The notes under the pieces are model-generated. The model worked only from the letters and a program-made list of their open reading frames with translations. It was not told the DNA's origin and did no database searches. A DNA stretch of 64,000 nucleotides, taken from positions 8,447,001-8,511,000 of the forward strand of contig OX327697.1 of the NCBI GenBank assembly GCA_946807835.1. Direction: 5' to 3'. How positions within the stretch are numbered: position 1 is the first letter of the stretch; each line of letters opens with the position of its first letter. Below, piece by piece: positions 60,306 to 64,000 of the stretch. Source of the DNA: Ailanthus altissimus (lineage: Eukaryota; Streptophyta; Magnoliopsida; Sapindales; Simaroubaceae). Position numbers and translations under genes: made by a program.

Positions 60306-61599
60306 TTGTTGAAATTTTAATTTTTGGCAACTACCGTGTGCTCATGTTATTACAGTATGCAGACAGGCAAGATTGTAGTATCAGACTCTTTGTTCGCTCT
60401 ATTACAAGACTAAGTCTTTATTGCGTGCATACAGTGATGCAGTCAATCAGATTGGCCACTTGTCAGACTGGATTATTTCAGAAGAATTAAAAGATGTTGA
60501 TATCTAGTCTCCTACAGAAGACCATCAATCAAGGAGATGTCGAAAGAAAGAGATTCCATCGTAAGGTGAAGAACCAATGAAGAATGTATGCAGCCGGTAT
60601 AAGCAGTATGAATATAACTGCTAAATATGTCGAAACCCTATTGCATTGTATAATAATTGATATGTCATTTTAATTTCTTTTTTTCTCATTTTAATAAGTT
60701 GATACATTTTGTATTTGTAAACTTAAATTTAACGTGTATTTGTAAATCATACCGTATTTATCCAACATTTTATATTTTGTTACTATTGCCTTAGCTGAAA
60801 CTTTAATTCATTTACCACTTTTTATATGCCTAGTATGATAAAAAAAATTTAATTAATTAATTAAACTTAAATTGAATAAAAATGTATTATTTTAACTAAT
60901 AAAAAAATTTTGGAGTTTGATTTAATTTGTTGTAATATTTACTTTTGGACATTGGTCCACAAATCGATTGTTATCTTGTGCCTAAAAAACAACCTAGTCT
61001 CGAGGAAAAAATCTAAGGGTTAACATAACATCAAGAACTCCATAAATATACAAACAAAAACCTCACAATCCCCACTATTAACTATATGTTAGGCATTCCC
61101 TCTTTTAACCTAATTACATATAAAGGGGAGAAGCCAAGTGTAATTTGCTTAATCTTATAAAATCTACAATCATGTAAGTAATGGGGTATCAATATAGATA
61201 ATGACACTACATGATTCTCTATCATACCATTAACATATCCATTGAGACTGGAATCCTAGATGATGATCTTTCGATGTATGATGTCTACCTCAACCATAAA
61301 CTAATGCCCATTTTTGTAGTTGACAGGAATATAAACATATATGAAATTAGACAGTCTCATAAATAATACTATATCAATAATACCATATCAACTTTTTCAC
61401 ACTATTAGAATATGTTTTTCTTCACACACACACAAATTCTCTTTTAAGTTTTTCCTCTCTTGTTATAATCAAAATAACATAAAAAGGAATTCTAATTTAC
61501 CCTTAATGACAAATTGTCCCAAATATGGTAAATTATTTTTATTTTTTATTTACTTCAACATATATCTTTCGAATTAAAAGATTTAGAAAATTATTGAAT
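60306..61599. other. AT-rich intergenic DNA
   Basis: A short plus-strand run (about 60429-60506: AYSDAVNQIGHLSDWIISEE) is open but unidentified. Nothing else is supported. Confidence 0.35.
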
Positions 61600-62031
61600 T
61601 GAGGATATAATAAGCTATTATTCTTCTTTTGTAAATTTTTTATGAATACCTTTGGCATGTGGTATAAATAAAGATTAGTCATACTATATCAAATTGTGAG
61701 AATTATACCTTAAAATTTTAAAATATACACGGATACCCACGTCATTAACAAGTGTAAATGATAAAAGAAATCAAGCAATTAAATTAAATTTAAATTTATT
61801 TATTTTAAAAATTATTCTTTTTGACTTCTCAACCTATTTGGTCTATTTCTTTTTTTAGATTTATTCTTTCCTTTTATGTTTATTTTTTTCCTTTTTTAAT
61901 ATATTCTTATTAGACTTTTTTTCTTTTAAGTTTACATTTTTCTTATCTTGGTTTATTATGAACTCTATAAATTCAAGCATTCATCAATAAAAATACAATA
62001 CAATATTTTTTCTTCTCTTTAAATCTTTACA
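61600..62031 (+). mobile_element. 5' LTR end of a decayed LTR element
   Basis: A TATA-like ctctataaattcaag (about 61952) is followed by tcatcaataaaaatacaat and a pyrimidine-rich stretch, then directly by an initiator-tRNA primer site, the usual layout of an LTR 3' half. The left limit is a guess. Confidence 0.45.
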
Positions 62032-62043
62032 TAGTATCAGAGC
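62032..62043 (+). other. Primer-binding site, tRNA-Met initiator type
   Basis: tagtatcagagc differs at one base from TGGTATCAGAGC, the common plant retrotransposon primer site. Confidence 0.65.
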
Positions 62044-62445
62044 CTTTCTTGAGTTAATTTTTCTTTTTTTCCTCCACTAAGCCACTGCACAATAGCCACG
62101 CGAAGTCACATGTGCAGCCAAGCAAAGGCTGCTATGCAGCCAAAACGAGTTCATGATCAGCTGATTCAATTCTTTATTTTTTTTCTCTTTTTTAAAAAAT
62201 AATAATAATTTAAGCATTAACCGATTTCTTAACACCATATTCAATTCCCTCTATCAATGTATTTCTTTCTACTTGTGAATAGTTTGCATAAACAATAACC
62301 TTGAACATTGTATGTGAACAGCACCATGAACAGTATGTGTGAACAGTTTATATGAATAGCTCATAAACAGTACCACTATCTAGTTAGCCATTATTCTCAT
62401 TCTTCCCTCCTCAACAATAGCGATAATAAATAACTAAATTATTCT

Positions 62446-63090
62446 TCACAAATAATGGACAAGTGGCAGAACTTTATGGATAACTGAATTATCACATCCT
62501 TTTGTAATAAATCTAAGATACAATAAAGCCCCTCTTTTGGAAGCTATCCCCAGGGCAATAGATAAGTGAAACTCATAAATTTGAATATATTCACGAGGCT
62601 GCAAAAAAAAGGCTGGAACGTAAAAAAGGCAGATAGCTAAAGAAACTTCCAAGAGTCCTCTAGACATATAGAACAACATAAAATAGATCGGTAAGAATAT
62701 CCCCCTATGCTTTAGAATACAAAATGAAAGTAGTGCTCCATGTGGAAGCTTTCATCTCTACTCTTAGGACCAAGTTAATATAGTTGGAGTTAAATAATAA
62801 GGCATTTTCCTTAGTAAAGGACCTCACAAATAAAGCTTGGGACACTGCTACAATCTACACCACAATTTATCAGAAGCGAAGAAGGAAAAGCAATGAGGGT
62901 GGCTTAGTTTTAAGGGAAGCGCTCGACATTAACAAAGAATAGAAAGCTAGAAAAATGGCTGAGATATAGGACGGACCGTGCAAAGCCATCAAAAAGTTAG
63001 ATCGCGAAACATTTTTGCTTCAGACAATGAAAGGAGAACCTATCTAACCTTGTGGAACATCTCAAAGTTGAAAAAGGTTTATTGTAAGAA
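62446..63090 (+). pseudogene. Ty3/gypsy integrase C-terminal remnant
   Basis: Plus-strand words in order: TNNGQVAEL, AAKKRLERKKGR, LKKLPRVL-TYRTT, SVRISPYALEYKMKVVLHVE, then KKLDRETFLLQTMKGEPI. They follow the end of the gypsy integrase core and its C-terminal domain (where A-Y-TT, Y-EAV-P-E and G-Y-L-MDG are conserved). Several stops. RT and protease are absent between the primer site and this piece, so this is an internally deleted element. Confidence 0.65.
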
Positions 63091-63224
63091 ACTATTTTAA
63101 TTTTATAATATTATTCTTATTTTAATAAAATTTATGACCTTTAATGAATTACATAACTTCAATATACATTCTCCTACATAAAGGATGTGCCCTCTATATA
63201 CTCATTTCCTTCGAAAAGTTACTG

Positions 63225-63615
63225 ATATCATAAAAGCTTTTTTGAACCAGGAGCATAATATCACAAAAGACTTCCCCGAATAGGAAGCACAATTATAAAA
63301 GACTTCCTCGAACATAGAGCAATATAAAAAAAAGACTTCCTCGAATAGAGAGCATAATATCACAAAAGATTCCTTGAACAAGAAGCATAATATTACAAAA
63401 GACTTCCTTAAACATGAAGCTATATAAAAAAAAAAAAAAAAACGTTCCTCATATAGAAAGCACAATATCACAAAAGACATCATAAATAGAAAAGTATAAT
63501 ATTACAAAAGACTTCTTTAAACCAAAAAGAAAAGCCTTTTCTAATAGGAAGCATAATGTCACAAAAGCCTTCATTGAATCGGAAGCACAAAATCTAAAGA
63601 GACTTTCCTAACTGG
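63225..63615. repeat. Minisatellite, ~38-bp units
   Basis: About ten imperfect units of the type cacaaaagacttcctcgaat plus aggaagcataatat. The minus-strand frame 63202-63483 is a repeat product. Position after the integrase remnant suggests the 3' untranslated part of the same element. Confidence 0.8.
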
Positions 63616-64000
63616 AAGTAAATCTCTCTCTCACGATTCAAGTAAGACTCTTTTAAAAAGATCACACATCTTCAAATCACCTAAATAAAGAATGAATCCA
63701 ATAAGAGCTTCTTAGGCAATAAATCACTACACTTAGAAGCACAATAATCCTTATATGGCCACATTCAACAATCAAAATCCATACAAGTCACCACTAGAAT
63801 TGAGGTATTAGAATATCAGAATGAAACCAAGAAGTATCACTTACTCTTATTCAAATTATTAAGATACCAAGTTTTATCAAAATCTTTAGAAGTAACACAT
63901 GCTCAAAATTTTACATTTGATCACATATAAATCAGAGTTCATCGCAGAGAACAATGTATATAGGAAGTAACAATTGTAAACAATATCAACTTATTTCATT
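63616..64000. other. No feature recognised
   Basis: AT-rich DNA with no reading frame; it may still belong to the LTR element on its left. Confidence 0.4.

Noticed and set aside
63202..63483. 93-codon frame with repeated FVILCFLFEE-like units
   Set aside because: Repeat translation of the ~38-bp minisatellite.

Overview
The window looks like AT-rich nuclear DNA of a flowering plant, most likely a eudicot. Signs are GT-AG introns, a plant-type tRNA-Leu, a DUF4228 (PADRE) gene, MULE and CACTA transposons, and Ty3/gypsy elements primed by tRNA-Asp. The species cannot be decided from the sequence. Almost everything is transposable-element DNA of different ages. The only host protein gene I can support as intact is the DUF4228 gene at 46441-46986 (minus).

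Layout. 1-39: 5' half of a tRNA-Leu(CAG) cut by the window edge. 1000-4388: decayed LTR whose U3 has grown into five ~0.5-kb tandem copies. 4837-7680: decayed gypsy gag split by a complete solo LTR (5643-7130, TSD ATCTC). 10715-17440: decayed Copia element (minus). 17760-44720: an AT-rich minisatellite holding a four-layer nest. A MULE (18354-44312, 10-bp TSD, ~100-bp TIRs) has its transposase gene split by Ty3/gypsy element A (20152-40843). A's integrase is split by gag-protease element B (25105-32091), and A's RNase H by a solo LTR (33293-34669). Downstream of pol, element A carries two extra sense-strand reading frames: an unidentified ~205-codon ORF and an intronless copy of a LOG (cytokinin-activating) gene, both broken.

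46441-46986: DUF4228 gene with TATA box and G-box upstream. 47470-58302: a CACTA element (48266-57497) with an intact spliced 1127-aa TNP2 transposase, a damaged second gene, two strong hairpins, and two captured exons of a mitochondrial complex I gene (NDUFB8/ASHI-like). It is flanked by near-identical ~0.8-kb direct copies of host DNA and has lost its left terminus. 61600-63615: remnants of another LTR element with an integrase tail and a minisatellite.

Functional reading: the elements are passengers. The CACTA TNP2 gene could still make protein but its own element lacks one end. Element A shows LTR-retrotransposon gene capture, in contrast to the DNA-level capture, introns kept, by the CACTA element.
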